From the NCBI GenBank assembly GCA_030737875.1, contig CM060922.1, positions 758,395,603 through 758,459,602 on the forward strand: 64,000 nt of DNA, written 5' to 3'. Both the position numbers and the translations under genes were made by a program. The DNA comes from Allium sativum. Its lineage: Eukaryota > Streptophyta > Magnoliopsida > Asparagales > Amaryllidaceae. The notes under the pieces are model-generated. The model saw only the letters and a list, made by a program, of their open reading frames with translations, ran no database searches and had not been told where the DNA came from. Every line of letters starts with the position of its first letter. The first letter of the stretch is position 1. Shown piece after piece: positions 1-11,499 of this stretch.

Positions 1-1584
1 ACCATTATTTCCAATACAATATTTGTTGGTTGTATTGATATTGAATATAAGCCGATATATTTTCTATTCAGAGCCTTGTATTTAATATCAAATGGGATTT
101 TGGGGTTGTCATGAATGGTGTCTTTAGTAATACTGTTCTTGAACCCCATGTGAAGAGAATAAATCTTTTAATTAAGATTGTTAGAGTTTCCAATTATATT
201 TAATAATTGGAATAAAATGGAACATGGATTGGTTTTATCGTGAACTGTGTTTTAACGACATTCGTTCTTTAACCCGGTTTACAGTGAAATGTGATTTGGA
301 ATTTATAAATCTTTTGTTAAGATTTTAAAGCAGATTTTCCAAAGTAAAGTTTTCCAGTTTAATAAAATAAGTTGGAACGGAATGGAATTCGATTCGATAA
401 TAATCGAAGTGAACTTCTATGGAGGAAGACTGTTACTATATATGGAATTTGAGGGGCTTTGTTGTTATTCCATTTATATTATCGGTTGGATATGGAAGTT
501 CATATCGATATATATATTGATCTGTATTCCGTGAAAATTCCATTGTTAATGGAATAAGACTTTGTGTTTATCGTGAGCTATGTTTTAAATGACATTAGTT
601 CTTTAACCCAGTTAAAGATAAGATTAATTTCTTAACTTTGAAGAAAATCATTAGCTAATGATTTTTGGAAATTAAAACTGAATTAGAATTTTAATGAATC
701 TTTAAATAGATTGAATTGTGAATCTTATAACTAAAATTATCAAATTCAAGAAATGATCGAGAATGGAGTATCACCAGTTTTTCTCCAAGCGATAGTAAAA
801 TCTTTAATTAGATATGAACGTGAAATGGTAATTCATTTTACTGATAACACCGTGGTGTTTGATATGAAGTATTACTAGTTTTACTTCATGGGATTAATAG
901 GCTGGGATTGGGAAATTAAACAAACGATTACTTCGATAAGTTCCCTAATCCCGACTAGTTTGGAAAACCTTAAAATGGTTTGAAATGATATCCAAAGGAA
1001 GATTAAAGAATAAATTTAAAGAATTTATCTTTGATAAAATTAATGGGAACCTTTCCCGAAGTATAAGAATATTTGAATAAAGGAATATTTTGGGCTGGAA
1101 AGAGGCGTATGTTGTGTTTTTTTAGCATTTGTTTGTTATATATGCGAGTTATTCAGAAAGACCAGGTTTATCCCATTCTGAATAACTGATTCGACGATAT
1201 GTCAAGGATGAAGACGGTGGTTGAAGATCGGAGGTCTTCACATCGTTTGGATGATTACTGATGTCTTGATTGGGCTGTAAACCCAAGATAAGGTAATAAG
1301 TGGTGATCGTCCAGACGTACTTGGAGATCGACCAGATATGTGAGGACCTCTCTCCTGTATTGGACACATAGGACGAGAAATAAGGTGCCTCCAGTTTCGC
1401 TCAGACCCAGAACGAACTTCTAAATGGACTATGTGTCTGACATTGGATTTAATTCTGTGTGATTGATATACATCGGTTGCATAGCATGAATTGCCTGTGT
1501 GGCATGCTGAGATGCAAATGATCAAGGCTTCTGTTGAAAAGCAGAGTCTTGTGGTTTATGATCAAAGCACGGCTTTAATGTAGC
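1..1584 (+). repeat. Left part of an older LTR (family F), interrupted by element A
   Basis: AT-rich sequence with no supportable gene. Its last bases GTAGC (1580-1584) recur at 15532-15536 on the far side of element A, so this block and 15537-16688 were once continuous. The right block ends as an LTR in GGGTCGTCACA, so the left block is probably the upstream part of the same LTR or element. Its true start is outside the window: I found no TGTGACGACC here. A diverged internal duplication is visible near 230-283 and 564-617, both containing TTCTTTAACCC. The short frames at 1149-1525 have no recognisable domain. Confidence 0.45.
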
Positions 1585-1660
1585 TGTAACAACCCGAATT
1601 TTTACAACACGTTAAATCAAGAATCAAGGCAGAATTTAATTTTAAATTCTGAATCAAGTA

Positions 1661-1739
1661 AAACGGGCTATGCCATTGCGTTCGTCTCGGAAAAATACGC
1701 GAAATAAAGTCCGAAATTTTGTAAATCGGAGTCCGTATG
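1661..1739 (+). promoter_or_regulatory. Conserved U3 box of element A 5' LTR
   Basis: A block centred on GCGTTCGTCTCGGAAAAATA, ~76 bp inside the LTR start. It is almost unchanged in solo LTR B (6889-6967) and, reverse complemented, in solo LTR D (about 58641-58717), although the surrounding LTR sequences differ strongly. Position upstream of the TATA box suggests a transcription or packaging signal; this is inference. Confidence 0.6.
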
Positions 1740-1841
1740 ACCCGGTTATGGCCCAAAGAAGATTTCTGGAAATTTGAATTTCGGAAACAGTTTTGGAAAT
1801 CAGATCTGGGGCTAGGCGGGAAGTTTCCCCGCCTAGGCCAT

Positions 1842-1916
1842 GTCGACAGGGCTGTCGACAGGCCTGTCGACTTGGGCCCAGACCAAGTCGACAGCCCTGT
1901 CGACTTGCCTGTCGAC
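1842..1916 (+). promoter_or_regulatory. GTCGAC palindrome cluster, element A 5' LTR
   Basis: Six GTCGAC hexamers in 75 bp. CTGTCGACTTGG (1864-1875) and CCAAGTCGACAG (1883-1894) form a perfect 12-bp inverted repeat with a 7-base loop. The cluster ends about 140 bp upstream of the TATA box. Confidence 0.75.
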
Positions 1917-2058
1917 AGGGGGTGGCCGGGGCAAGCTGCCTGGTGCACCTGCTTGTCTCACCTGGTCTTGTTCTTGGGCTAGTTCTGGAAGCTTCCGAGA
2001 TCTGATGGTCCTAATCTATCCTAGGGTTAATCTAAGGGCCTAAAACTATCCTAATCTC

Positions 2059-2066
2059 TATAAAAA
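2059..2066 (+). promoter_or_regulatory. TATA box of element A 5' LTR
   Basis: TATAAAAA preceded by TCC/TCTC-rich sequence, ~475 bp into the LTR. The spacing fits a Pol II promoter at the U3/R boundary. The same word is at 11642-11649 in the 3' LTR. Confidence 0.65.
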
Positions 2067-3047
2067 CACCCCTAAGCCCCCCCTAAACCCTCATAACTCA
2101 CCCTCTCCACGAAGTGCTGCCCAAATGCAAAGTGATCATGGCCTCCATCTCAAATCCCTAGAGCCTATGCATTCAAATCGGGTTCAAATCAAAAGATGCA
2201 AGCTTGCTACACCAAATAGAGGCCAAATCAACATTTCTATGCGAGTTTCATAATGGTTCTTCTTCAAAGGAGCCACCTTTCTTCGTCAAGATGATGCATG
2301 ATCCCTTTCCTAAGCCTTGCCTATGTAAGTTCTAGCTACTTTTAGATGGAAACGGTAGTTTTGATAATGACATGGGATAAAATGAGGCTAAACGTGATTA
2401 TGCGAACCTATATGAACCTTACCTTGCCTCTTGTGTTTATATTTATGATTTTAGGCCTTGTGAGTGACTTAATCATGCCTCTCATGCTATGCATAACCTA
2501 GTTTAACTTGCAAGTTTGGATCTTTATGCATGAAATGCTAGCATGAACCTTTAGGAACCATTTTACTTGTGAAACATTGGCTAAGGCAAGATTTTGAGAC
2601 TTATGCATGTTTATGAACCCAAACCCCTTATGCTATCATGCAAGTTTGTGGCCAAATCCTTTATGAGATTATGCATGCTTGTGGCCAATCCCCTCTTTTA
2701 AGTTGTGCATGTTTATGGCCAAACCCTTTTTGATAATATGCATGTTTGTGGCCAAATTCCCTTGTGACATTTGGTGTGTTTGTGGCCAAAACCCTTTTTA
2801 TGACACTATGCATGTTCAAGGCCAATTTGTAGCCATAGTATTCCTACTATGTTGACTCGTCTATACTTACGTTGGAAACACGTTTTGGGGTTAGGTTAGA
2901 CGAGCGTGAATATACATGAGAAACTTAACTTGAAGTTCCATGAAATATGATGTGAAACATGATTTGGGTTAAATGGGTATAACATGACAACATGCAACAT
3001 TGAATATATCATGTAAGTTAACATGTAAATATGCAAAAACATGAGCT

Positions 3048-3112
3048 TGGGAATTTACCTATTAAGTTAGGTCTACCCATTGGGAATTTACCTATTAAGT
3101 TAGGTCTACCCA
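3048..3112 (+). repeat. 33-bp tandem duplication in LTR A
   Basis: Two adjacent copies of a unit beginning GGGAATTTACCTATTAAG and ending TCTACCCA. The same duplication is at about 12632-12696 in the 3' LTR, so it predates this insertion. Confidence 0.85.
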
Positions 3113-3170
3113 ATTGCTTGAAAACTTGACTATGAACATGACACTAGACTAAACATGAAAGTGGCCAACT

Positions 3171-3365
3171 CGAGGTTGGGTTGAGTTTGCAACGTAAAAC
3201 TACCCGGAACCGACCGGCCTAACTAGTAGTTGCAAACAATAGGACTCAATGTGAGAAGTTGGTCATGTTGTGCTTGAACCCGAGGTTAGACCAAGTTGTG
3301 GTGTAAATCTACCCGGACCCGCCCGGCTTAACTAGTAACCACAACAAAGTCTAATGTGAGAGGTT
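3171..3365 (+). other. Paired stem-loop module in 5' LTR of element A
   Basis: Two consecutive ~90-bp units, each starting CGAGGTT and ending TGTGAGA.GTTGG. Unit 1 pairs GTTTGCAAC (3185-3193) with GTTGCAAAC (3229-3237) and TTGAG (3181-3185) with CTCAA (3245-3249). Unit 2 pairs TTAGAC (3286-3291) with GTCTAA (3349-3354) and GTTGTGG (3295-3301) with CCACAAC (3339-3345). Both loops carry TACCCGGA followed by CCGGC. The same architecture is in LTRs B, C and D with changed but still complementary stems. Confidence 0.75.
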
Positions 3366-3379
3366 GGGGTGCATTAAAT

Positions 3380-4110
3380 AATTAATGCCACATAATAGGG
3401 TTAAGTTAATTTGATTAATGAGGCTTAACCAAATATGACATGGACAAACGGGTTAAGTAATTTGATTAGGCTAATGATACTTAACAAAACATGACAGGGT
3501 TGGGTAGGTTAAGTAACTTGATTTGCCTAACGACACTTGACCATTTTTATACGACGAGGGGACGGGATTAAGTTAACCAACACTTAATCAATCCAACACG
3601 ATAACTTGATAAGGTTAAGTAAATTTTCTTAATGACACTTAACCGTATAATACAGTTAATGGATGAGGTTAAGATTAGACTTAACTAATCTAAACATGGT
3701 AATCGGATGGGGTTAAGTTAAACACTTAACTAATTTAACACGATGATTTGATGAGGTTAAGTGACCTATACTTAACCAATCTAACTCGTTAATTTGATAA
3801 GGTTAAGTTAACCTATACTTAACCAATCTAACGTGAAAACATGATAAGGCTAAGTCACGAATCGTTTGAATGCGCTTGACCGATATGACTCGGTAATTTG
3901 ACAAGGTCAAGTTAATTTATATAATTAACCAATCTAAAATGATAATTAGACGAGGTTAAGTTATGGATTGCTTAATATACTTAGCCAACTTGACACATGG
4001 TTTGTAGGGTTAAGTCTTGGACTTGGATACTTAGCCAATTTTGACATGGTTTGTAGACGGGCTAAGTTATGAACTTAAGTGACACTTAACCCATTAGATA
4101 AACCCTAATT
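3380..4110 (+). repeat. Array of ~50-bp units with GGTTAAG/CTTAACC inverted repeats
   Basis: About 14 diverged units of 45-57 bp. Most contain GGTTAAGT near the start and ACTTAACC or CTTAACCAAT near the middle, so each unit can fold on itself. They are separated by words such as CAATCTAACACGATAA. The array is duplicated in the 3' LTR (about 12964-13694). Solo LTR B keeps about two units (8940-9060). Confidence 0.75.
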
Positions 4111-5949
4111 CGGAGGATTAGGTAAATAACCATAGTTAACAAGGATTATGGAAATAAGGCTAAGTGGTAAACCTTAGTTAAGGGAAACTAAGTAATAATT
4201 CTTAGTCAAGGAAATTTGGACCATTTCTTAGATGGATGAGTAACCCGATACGTTAGGTCAACGTTTAAGTATGCGTGTAGGAGCAGGCTATCTGATTTAG
4301 ATAAAGGCTCCAACGAACGGGGTAACGAAGCAGCGGCTTCGGGGAACGTGAGGATATTCTTGGGATCCCTCTGTGAGCTGCCAGGTCATTATACTAGGCT
4401 CACGAGAGGTTGAGGTCTGCGGTAGAAGAACCAAGAATATGCCTTGGTTGCTATGCGAGCGACCTAAAGACTGGGGTGGATAGCAGTGAGCCGACGAATA
4501 CATAAGGTGCCCGAGATAGCAAGTTCGTCGATCATCTACCATCTTGAGTCAAGCGTGTACGTGCGGAAAGGCAGGGAACACCCAACAGACCATAATTGCT
4601 ATCTAATTATGGGTGAGGTAGGCCGTAGGATGTGGGCTGGCCGGAGTGTAGTTCTCATGCAAGACTTTCCCTTGTGTTGCCTTTCACTAGTTGAGGGAGG
4701 GGTCTCGTGGGACCATAGCCACGTGTAGAAAAGCAGACCTTAGTATCTGCATCGGCAGATAAATCTAAAGCTCCCGACCGAGTCCTGTATTTCTTGGTTT
4801 GCCCTGTGATAGGACTCGGATGGCACGATGTGATACATGTGCATACAGTTATAGAAAAACGATTCACGATGAATGCGTGGGAAAAAGGGCGCGGTTGAGG
4901 GTTAGCGTAATCCCTAGTGGCCTAGGTGGTTTAACCCAAACCGAAATACGAAAGCGTGCAATAGGTAAGCGTAATCCCTAGTGGTGCTAGGTGGCGTAAG
5001 TCCTAGTAGTTCAAACGATGATTCATATGGAAGAGCCTAGCTAGAGCAAGGGTGACAGTCCAAACGATTTCAAGGATAATACGACATGAGGAAGCCCGTA
5101 CGAGGTACGGCAAAGGACTGAACTTATATACATGGAAAGAAACATATGATTTGAGTAACCTATATATGCGATATATTAGGTTGACATGGACCATTACACG
5201 ACTTTGAGTAAGGGACATTCATGGTTAACACATAACAAGGCTGGGATACTAGTACGCAGGGTGCAGAGCAAATATACATGTTAGAACTAGGAAGAATATA
5301 CAATAGATACCTTGGGATGTTAGACGGGGTAGATACCTTGGGATAATGTACTCGATAGAAATCTGACGATGTGATACCTTGACTTATCATAACACCGTAG
5401 TTTATCATGATACCTTAGTTTACCTTGCCGCAGTAGTTCAACCGGCTACCCTGGTTTATCTATCTTGTAGTTATCCTTATGTTTACTTTCAGTTTATGCA
5501 TGTCATGTTACCTTTACCTGTTTTTATATTGGAAGTAGATAGGACTTACTCAGTCTTTTTGACTGACCCGTTTTGTTCCTCCTCTTTTCTTCCGTTTCCC
5601 CCCCAGGTTTCAGGGAGGAAACAATGCTGTTTAGTTCGGACTTCTTCTGCTTGAAGGTCATCATGGATGGCTTGGACTTCTCTTGGCTATGGCTACTTTA
5701 CTGTTTTACTTGAGGAATAATTTATTAAAAAGTCTTTATGCTTCTTTACTATTGCAAGACAGGTTTTGATGTACTCTGATGTAAAAAGGCTTTAGACCTT
5801 ATTTATTCATGTTATGAAAGTTTGATTTTACTTCCGCTATTTATATATGTTATGTCTTGTGATATTTCTGTGCATGTTTACCAATAATGCCCCTCTAAAG
5901 ATAGTGCATTCCTTTGCGAGTGACCCTAGCGGAGGCGGGGTGTTACATT

Positions 5950-5961
5950 TGGTATCAGAGC
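5950..5961 (+). other. Primer-binding site of element A
   Basis: TGGTATCAGAGC, complementary to the 3' end of plant initiator tRNA-Met, begins 2 bases after the LTR end at 5947. It fixes the element as + oriented. Confidence 0.95.
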
Positions 5962-6526
5962 AGAAGGTTACTAGACTGGGCAAAAGTTTTTAAAGACCTT
6001 CTGAAAATTATTTGAAAAACCGTTTACAAAGAAGCATTTTTCAAGAAAATTTTCTTTTAAAAAGAAAAAGGCTATTCCCCAAAGGCCATTAACATTATCC
6101 TTGTTTCCTTGATTGAATCTCTTTTCCTTTCTTTCCTCCATCTGTAGTCACAGTGGTTTTGACTGCGACTAGTCTTTCTAGCTGCGTAAGTGTTTCCCGT
6201 ACGATGGAGGTGGTTCTCAAGAGACCGTTGCAGAGTTATGCATGAAAGGATAGTAAGAACAAGGATAAAGGATACGAGCTCAGGGATAAGCAACATGTTG
6301 GTATGGCTGAGTCCTAAAAGGAGGGAGAAAGATGAACAATGAAGCCCATGACGAGAGAGTACCTTTGGCATGGTGAAACGGGACGGATAGTTAAGTATCA
6401 TGGAACAGGGACAAGATCATTCGGAGGGCAATAGTATGCTCTCATTTCTAGGGTACCTCAGAAGGAGGGTAACGATCTTGTTAAAGGTCTAGCTTTTCTT
6501 CTCTATCATCCTGTCGGGACTTTGTT
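5962..6526 (+). other. Element A 5' untranslated/gag-region remnant, no recognisable coding
   Basis: Sequence between the primer site and the protease relic. A leader-like A/T-rich start (to about 6070) is followed by ~450 bp of mixed composition. I found no frame with the gag signature expected here, so gag has been deleted or is too decayed to recognise. Confidence 0.5.
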
Positions 6527-6772
6527 TTGATCACCGCATCTTTTAAGTCCGCTTCGATAGTTGAGTCTCTGCACCTTAGTACTAGCGTAGTAGAGGATCC
6601 CGTTTTTGTCTCAAGTCCTATTGGAAGATCGGTCCATTTATTCATGACTTGTTTGGATTTGGGAATGTCTATGTCAAGTGTTGAGCTTGGAAATAATGCT
6701 TATGTTTATAAGCTATGGATGGATTCTAAGGATGAAGTGGTTATCCAGAAGGGGTGCCACTCTCGGTTTTAG
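6527..6772 (+). pseudogene. Retropepsin-region remnant of element A pol
   Basis: An 81-codon frame includes the string VVEDPVFVSSPIGRSVHL. It resembles the conserved segment just downstream of the protease active site in plant Ty3 chromoviruses, where V.VSSP.GRS is recurrent (family knowledge). The D-S/T-G active-site triplet that should precede it is not in frame: upstream bases give CCTGTCGGGACTTTG followed by stops. The relic ends 35 bp before solo LTR B, and nothing after B continues into reverse transcriptase. Most of pol was therefore lost independently of B, whose target duplication is intact. The reading is from memory of the family pattern, without a search. Confidence 0.55.
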
Positions 6773-6888
6773 AAGGAGGGTAGTTAGACTCTTGGCTTGT
6801 TTTGGTAATACTGTAACACCCCGCAAATTCTATAACTGTGAAATTAGCAAATTAAAGTATAATTAATCTGAAATCAAAGAACTAAGGG

Positions 6889-6967
6889 AAACGGGATACG
6901 CCATTGCGTTCGTCTCGGAAAAATACGCGAAATAGAGTCTGAGTTTTCGAAAAACGGAATCCGTATG
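6889..6967 (+). promoter_or_regulatory. Conserved U3 box of solo LTR B
   Basis: Contains CCATTGCGTTCGTCTCGGAA exactly as in LTR A, then ATACGCGAAATAGAGTC and a variable tail ending ATCCGTATGA. It starts 78 bp inside the LTR, the same offset as in A. Confidence 0.6.
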
Positions 6968-7089
6968 AAGAAGATATGGCCTTAGGAAGTTTGAGAATCA
7001 AGTTTAAATTCAAACAGAATAAATCAGGTTTAAATTCGAAAATGGGGCCCAATGGGCCAGGGCGGAAAAACACCCGCCTGACCCACCAA

Positions 7090-7162
7090 GTCGACTGGGC
7101 TGTCGACCTGGTCTAACCAGGTCGACAGGCCTGTCGACAGGGCTGTCGACAGGGGTGTCGAC
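7090..7162 (+). promoter_or_regulatory. GTCGAC palindrome cluster, solo LTR B
   Basis: Six GTCGAC hexamers in 73 bp. CTGTCGACCTGG (7100-7111) and CCAGGTCGACAG (7117-7128) form a perfect 12-bp inverted repeat with a 5-base loop. Relative to LTR A, one T:A pair is replaced by C:G, preserving the hairpin. The cluster lies 180-250 bp upstream of the TATA box. Confidence 0.75.
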
Positions 7163-7341
7163 CTGGTCCAGACCCAGGTCGAGCCCAGTCTAACCCGGAT
7201 GGCCTATTCTCTATGTGGTCGATTTTCTGTGGTCTGCTTTGTCACTAGGGCTAGGTGGCAAGTTTTAATTGGTCTCTCCTTAGAATGAATGGCTACGATC
7301 AATCCAAGCAACATCAAGGGTCCTAATCAGTTCCTAACCTC

Positions 7342-7349
7342 TATATAAA
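7342..7349 (+). promoter_or_regulatory. TATA box of solo LTR B
   Basis: TATATAAA in CTCTATATAAACAACCC, 530 bp into the LTR, positioned as in LTR A. Confidence 0.6.
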
Positions 7350-8726
7350 CAACCCTAGACTAAACCCTAATCTATTCATTCAAAAATAAGAACATAGCCG
7401 CCATGTTGCTGAGGAACGACTAGGAGTAGCCACCAAATTGGAGAGAGGATTAGGAGGAAGATTCTAAAGCTTAAAGCAACCTAAACAAATCAATTCAACA
7501 AAGGAATTTGCGTCTTCAATCCCTAAATTAGAGAATTCATCACACCATTGTAAGTAGAGTATTACTTTGGTATGAATAAACAATTGTGTTGGTTTGTATG
7601 CTTGAATTGTGGCAATAAAGTTATTCATATTTGTGCGTTCTTATCAATTTGAAATATTATATACGTTTGGATATTCTTGAATTATGTTATTCATGTTATA
7701 AAGAACTACATGCGGTAGTTCTATGCAAGTATACGTTTGGAATATTTCGCAAATTATGTAATCCATGTTGAAGCTACATGTATGTAGTTGATTTAAATTT
7801 ATGCAAGTTTGGGGTTTTGCTACTATGCCATCATGATGTATATTTTTGTGCATAAATCATTTTGTAAGTAATTAGAACAAGTTTGGTTATTATAATCCAT
7901 AGGAAATTATGTTGAGAATTTGGCATCATGTATTAAGCCATGCTTTTGTACTAGAAAATCTATTTGCAAACTTATGAATATGGCTAAGCTATGAATGATA
8001 TTTGGCATAATTGAAATCCATGATTAAGTCTATCTTGTTTACAAGAATTATATGATGACATATGTGGTACATGGCTAGGTTAGGTTCAAAAATTCCCTTT
8101 TGTAAGTTTACATGACTAAAGTAAGAATCATGATTTCATGTTAGAAATATTTATGCCATGAACAAATTTAACTATACATATGCCATGCTTATGTTTGACA
8201 TTATGCTATGCTTATGCTAGAAATATTTATGCCATGCTTATGTTTGACATTATGCCTAAATAAAAATATAGGTTCATGTGTCAATAATGATATCTCAATT
8301 ACAAGTTCACATGCTTTGATTCATGTCACCTATGTTTTATGACCAAAGTATATGTCACTACTATGCAAGTACACCAGTTTCTATTTTGTATTCCCAACGT
8401 CATATTGCAAGTTCATACACTCACCTTCCCCTTTTTGTGTATGTAATTACGCCATAAGCCTCCCCTTTTCGCATGGCTAAATTGGGCTTTAAAAGGCTAA
8501 GCCCAATATATATATAAACGGACGTGTAAAACAGGGGGAAATAACGTTGGGTTAAAATTAATTACTGAATGAAAATATAAAATAGAAGGGCCCAAATTCA
8601 AGTATGGGTTGGGCCCATGATTGGTGTAACCTTTACACCATTAACTTAATAATGGGCCGCAAATATTTACATATAAATAAAGAAGAAAGACAAAATATGT
8701 AAATGTAGAACATACGATGTGTTTAA

Positions 8727-8926
8727 CCCGAGGTTGGATTGAGTTGTGATGTAAACCTGCCCGGAACCGCCCGGCTGTCCAGTAGTCACAACAATACCTA
8801 TCCAATGTGGGAGGTTAAACATGGAGCCCAGCAAGGACCCGAGGTTAGACTGAGTTGTGGCGTAAGACTGCCCGGAACCAACCGGCAACAGGCAGCCACA
8901 ACAATACCTGTCTAATGTGAGAGGTC
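8727..8926 (+). other. Paired stem-loop module in solo LTR B
   Basis: Unit 1 pairs TTGGAT with ATCCAA and GTTGTGA with TCACAAC. Unit 2 pairs TTAGAC with GTCTAA and GTTGTGG with CCACAAC. Both loops contain TGCCCGGAACC. The pairing is the same as in LTR A although stem 1 has a different sequence. Confidence 0.75.
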
Positions 8927-10061
8927 AGGGCCTTAATAAGACAATTAAGGCTGAGTCAGGATTGATAGGATTAAGTGAACTAAAGACTTAATCAAAATGG
9001 AACATGCTAAACAAAACGGACTGGTGGGGGTTAGGTTAGGAAACACTTAACCAACTTAGCATGTTGGCTAGAGATAGAAAACCTAGTAACGGGGGACCCT
9101 TTTCAGCAGTAACCCTAGAAGGTGTATCAGGATACCCTGAAACTAGGCAGGGTGGGGCACGATTACTGGGCTGATTGTAAGAGGTCAAAAGCGACGGCGG
9201 TGGTGTAGCAGTGTAGGTTCTAACGGGGTGCGGGCGTGCACACACTCCGGCGCAGAAAAATAAAGCACTGGACGCCAGTAGCGTACCTATGCATTCTAAG
9301 GTTGTGTCGGGCCGCTGCCAGGGGACTTGATACACCCCATGGTGGGACCAGCATAGGTAACTACAACATCGGGGGCCGTAAGACACATGTAACTATGCGA
9401 GTAGGAGCCGATCATCATAGAATGGATCACATCACCCTGATTGTGGGGTGCCAGTGGGAAACTAGTTTATATGGGTTCAGAGATTAATATGGGGTACGAT
9501 AGTATATTCGACCCTAGACAACTTAACCAAGTTTATAGTGTTTGCCCATTTCTTGTTTATACTTATCATACCCAGTTCTTTATTCATAGACAAAATAGTA
9601 CTAGACTTACTCAGGCTTTATGTCTGACTCTACTTTTCTTTCGTCTTCTTTTCTTCCGTTTCCCCCCCCCCCCAGGTCCGCAGGGAGGGAACACTGCAGC
9701 TTGACCAGCATTAACATCCAGCTTGAAGAAGAGAAATGTATTGCTTGGAACTTTCCGTTTTTGAACTATGGCTTGGGACAACCACTATGGGGCTTTTGCA
9801 GTTTATCTATGTTTTATTTATGCTTCTTTAAATAATGTACTCAAGACAGATTATGAAAGTGTTATGTTATGTTTTTGGAAAGGATGTTGTTGTAACACGT
9901 ATTTGATTTTATGAAATAAAAGTTTGTTCTTCTTCCGCTGTTTACAAATATGTGTTCTTATATCTGTCTTGTATATCTGTGACTTGTACTTATAAACCTC
10001 CACCAAAATTAGGGCATTCCCTTTGAGAGTGACCCTAACGGAGGTGGGGTGTTTCAAATAC

Positions 10062-11133
10062 CCTTGAAGTATCGTGTAACCTTTTTGAGGTTCTGTCATG
10101 ACTAGTTACTTAGAATCCCTTGATGCCTTTATTGGAAATTTGAAGCCCGATCGAGTGGTGTTCGCCGATAAGACGGATGGTTTACTTCATTTATGCATGG
10201 GTTATAGAGATCACCCTAGTAAGTGCGCTTGATAACCTGGTTGGCATCTGTTTACTTTCAAGAGGAAGTTCTTCTACGAGAAATACCCTGTGGTACGAGG
10301 TCCGAGATTCACTAGTGAATTTTGGAAAGCTTGCATGAGATCATGAGTACGCAGTCATATTTGCGTCAAGTATTCTAGGAAAAGGATAAGTGCAAGTGGA
10401 ACGAGAGGCGACGAAGAAATGAGTTCCAGCTCATGTTATGGAAACAAGAATAAGAAGCTACAAAATCGCGAAGTTAAAAGACGACTTTGATGGTCAAAGA
10501 CTAGATACGCGCATGATATCTCTTTTTGGGAGTATATCCTTGATCCCTGTTTTCTGTAGAGCTTACTTGTAGGCTATCTTTTGTGGACATCCTCTCAGTC
10601 CTATTTTCTGTTACAAACCCCGTAAGGAGTTTGTCTTGTTTATCTTCTCGACCCTATTTCAGGGAATCTTAGGTAGAACCCTATGGATGTAAACATGTAT
10701 TTGAAACATGTTATGATTGATATGGTTGCAAGTGGTTGCAAGTGGTTGCTCGTGGATGCGCGAATACACATTAGATACTAGCTCGACTCGGTCACATTTC
10801 ATATTGCATATGCATGAGTATTTATACTTGTTTATGGATGAAATCGAATGTGTTATCATGCGGTTGTTGCATATGAATGAATGATTGTGCACGCATATAG
10901 TATCTATATGGCTAGGACTATTTGCATACATATTGGATTCATGGCACTAAACATACTTTGCATTAGAAATTTTTTTCAGGCCTGATCATTAGCATTAGCT
11001 AAGGAACATGTACACACACGTTTTGCATATATTCATATAGAATTAGAAATCATCTAAGGACAATGATTGCTTGTGGATGATGTTTTGAGTAGATGGATGA
11101 TGGATGGTAGGATATGTTCTTCCTAACTTGGAG
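10062..11133 (+). pseudogene. Element A pol 3' remnant with integrase-like scrap
   Basis: Residual internal sequence of A to the right of solo LTR B. Codons at 10296-10337 read RGPRFTSEFWKACM, resembling the stretch after the second catalytic Asp of Ty3 integrases (pattern PRFTS.FW). The Asp itself is replaced and a stop follows after two codons; a frame shift of one base gives MSTQ, as expected next in the family. The remaining ~700 bp, to the pol terminal motif, shows no other domain and is full of stops. Confidence 0.45.
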
Positions 11134-11167
11134 ATTTCGGGGACGAAATCCTAAAAGGTGGGGAGAA
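11134..11167 (+). other. Pol C-terminal motif and polypurine tract of element A
   Basis: TTTCGGGGACGAAATC (frame DFGDEIL, the usual end of Tekay/Del pol) is followed by AAAAGGTGGGGAGAA, the polypurine tract that primes plus-strand synthesis. The 3' LTR begins on the next base (11168). Confidence 0.85.
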
Positions 11168-11424
11168 TGTAACAACCCGAATTTTTACAACACATTAAAT
11201 CAAGAATCAAGGCAGAATTTAATTTTAAATTCTGAATCAAGTAAAACGGGCTATGCCATTGCGTTCGTCTCGGAAAAATACGCGAAATAGAGTCCGAAAT
11301 TTTGTAAATCGGAGTCCGTATGACCCGGTTATGGCCCAAAGAAGATTTCTGGAAATTTGAATTTCGGAAACAGTTTTGGAAATCAGATCTGGGGCTAGGC
11401 GGGAAGTTTCCCCGCCTAGGCCAT

Positions 11425-11499
11425 GTCGACAGGGCTGTCGACAGGCCTGTCGACTTGGGCCCAGACCAAGTCGACAGCCCTGTCGACTTGCCTGTCAAC
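11425..11499 (+). promoter_or_regulatory. GTCGAC palindrome cluster, element A 3' LTR
   Basis: Five intact GTCGAC plus one GTCAAC. The intact partner in the 5' LTR shows the change is a C-to-T type loss at the CpG. The 12-bp hairpin seen in the 5' LTR is retained here (about 11447-11477). Confidence 0.75.

Larger units (their letters stand above)
1585..5947 (+). repeat. 5' LTR of element A
   Basis: 4363-bp LTR with TG...CA termini, aligned end to end with 11168-15531. In order it contains a conserved U3 box (1661-1739), a GTCGAC cluster (1842-1916), a TATA box (2059-2066), a degenerate ~45-bp repeat with the word TTTGTGGCCAAA (about 2635-2830), a perfect 33-bp tandem duplication (3048-3112), a paired stem-loop module (3171-3365), an array of GGTTAAG/CTTAACC inverted repeats (3380-4110), and a terminal region with a C-tract near 5597 and GGAGGCGGGG before the end. 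The many short reading frames inside occur identically in the other LTR. They show no domain and are treated as chance. Confidence 0.95.
6812..10056 (+). mobile_element. Solo LTR B (Tekay-like family)
   Basis: A 3245-bp single LTR beginning TGTAACACCCCGC and ending GGTGGGGTGTTTCA (probably TGTTACA with one change), flanked by a perfect 5-bp TSD AATAC (6807-6811, 10057-10061). It holds the conserved U3 box (6889-6967), six GTCGAC (7090-7162), a TATA box (7342-7349), the paired stem-loop module (8727-8926) and a terminal GGAGGTGGGG. There is no primer site or internal region next to it, so it is the product of LTR-LTR recombination. It sits inside the internal region of element A. Its short reading frames have no domain. 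Confidence 0.93.

Noticed and set aside
1562..2043. Overlapping frames around the GTCGAC cluster in both A LTRs
   Set aside because: Low-complexity palindromic DNA gives long open frames in several phases. The same DNA precedes a TATA box, so it is promoter-like, not coding.
4297..5654. Cluster of short frames duplicated at 13881-15238
   Set aside because: They lie in the two LTRs of element A, overlap on both strands, and show no domain or codon signal. The duplication is the LTR pair itself.
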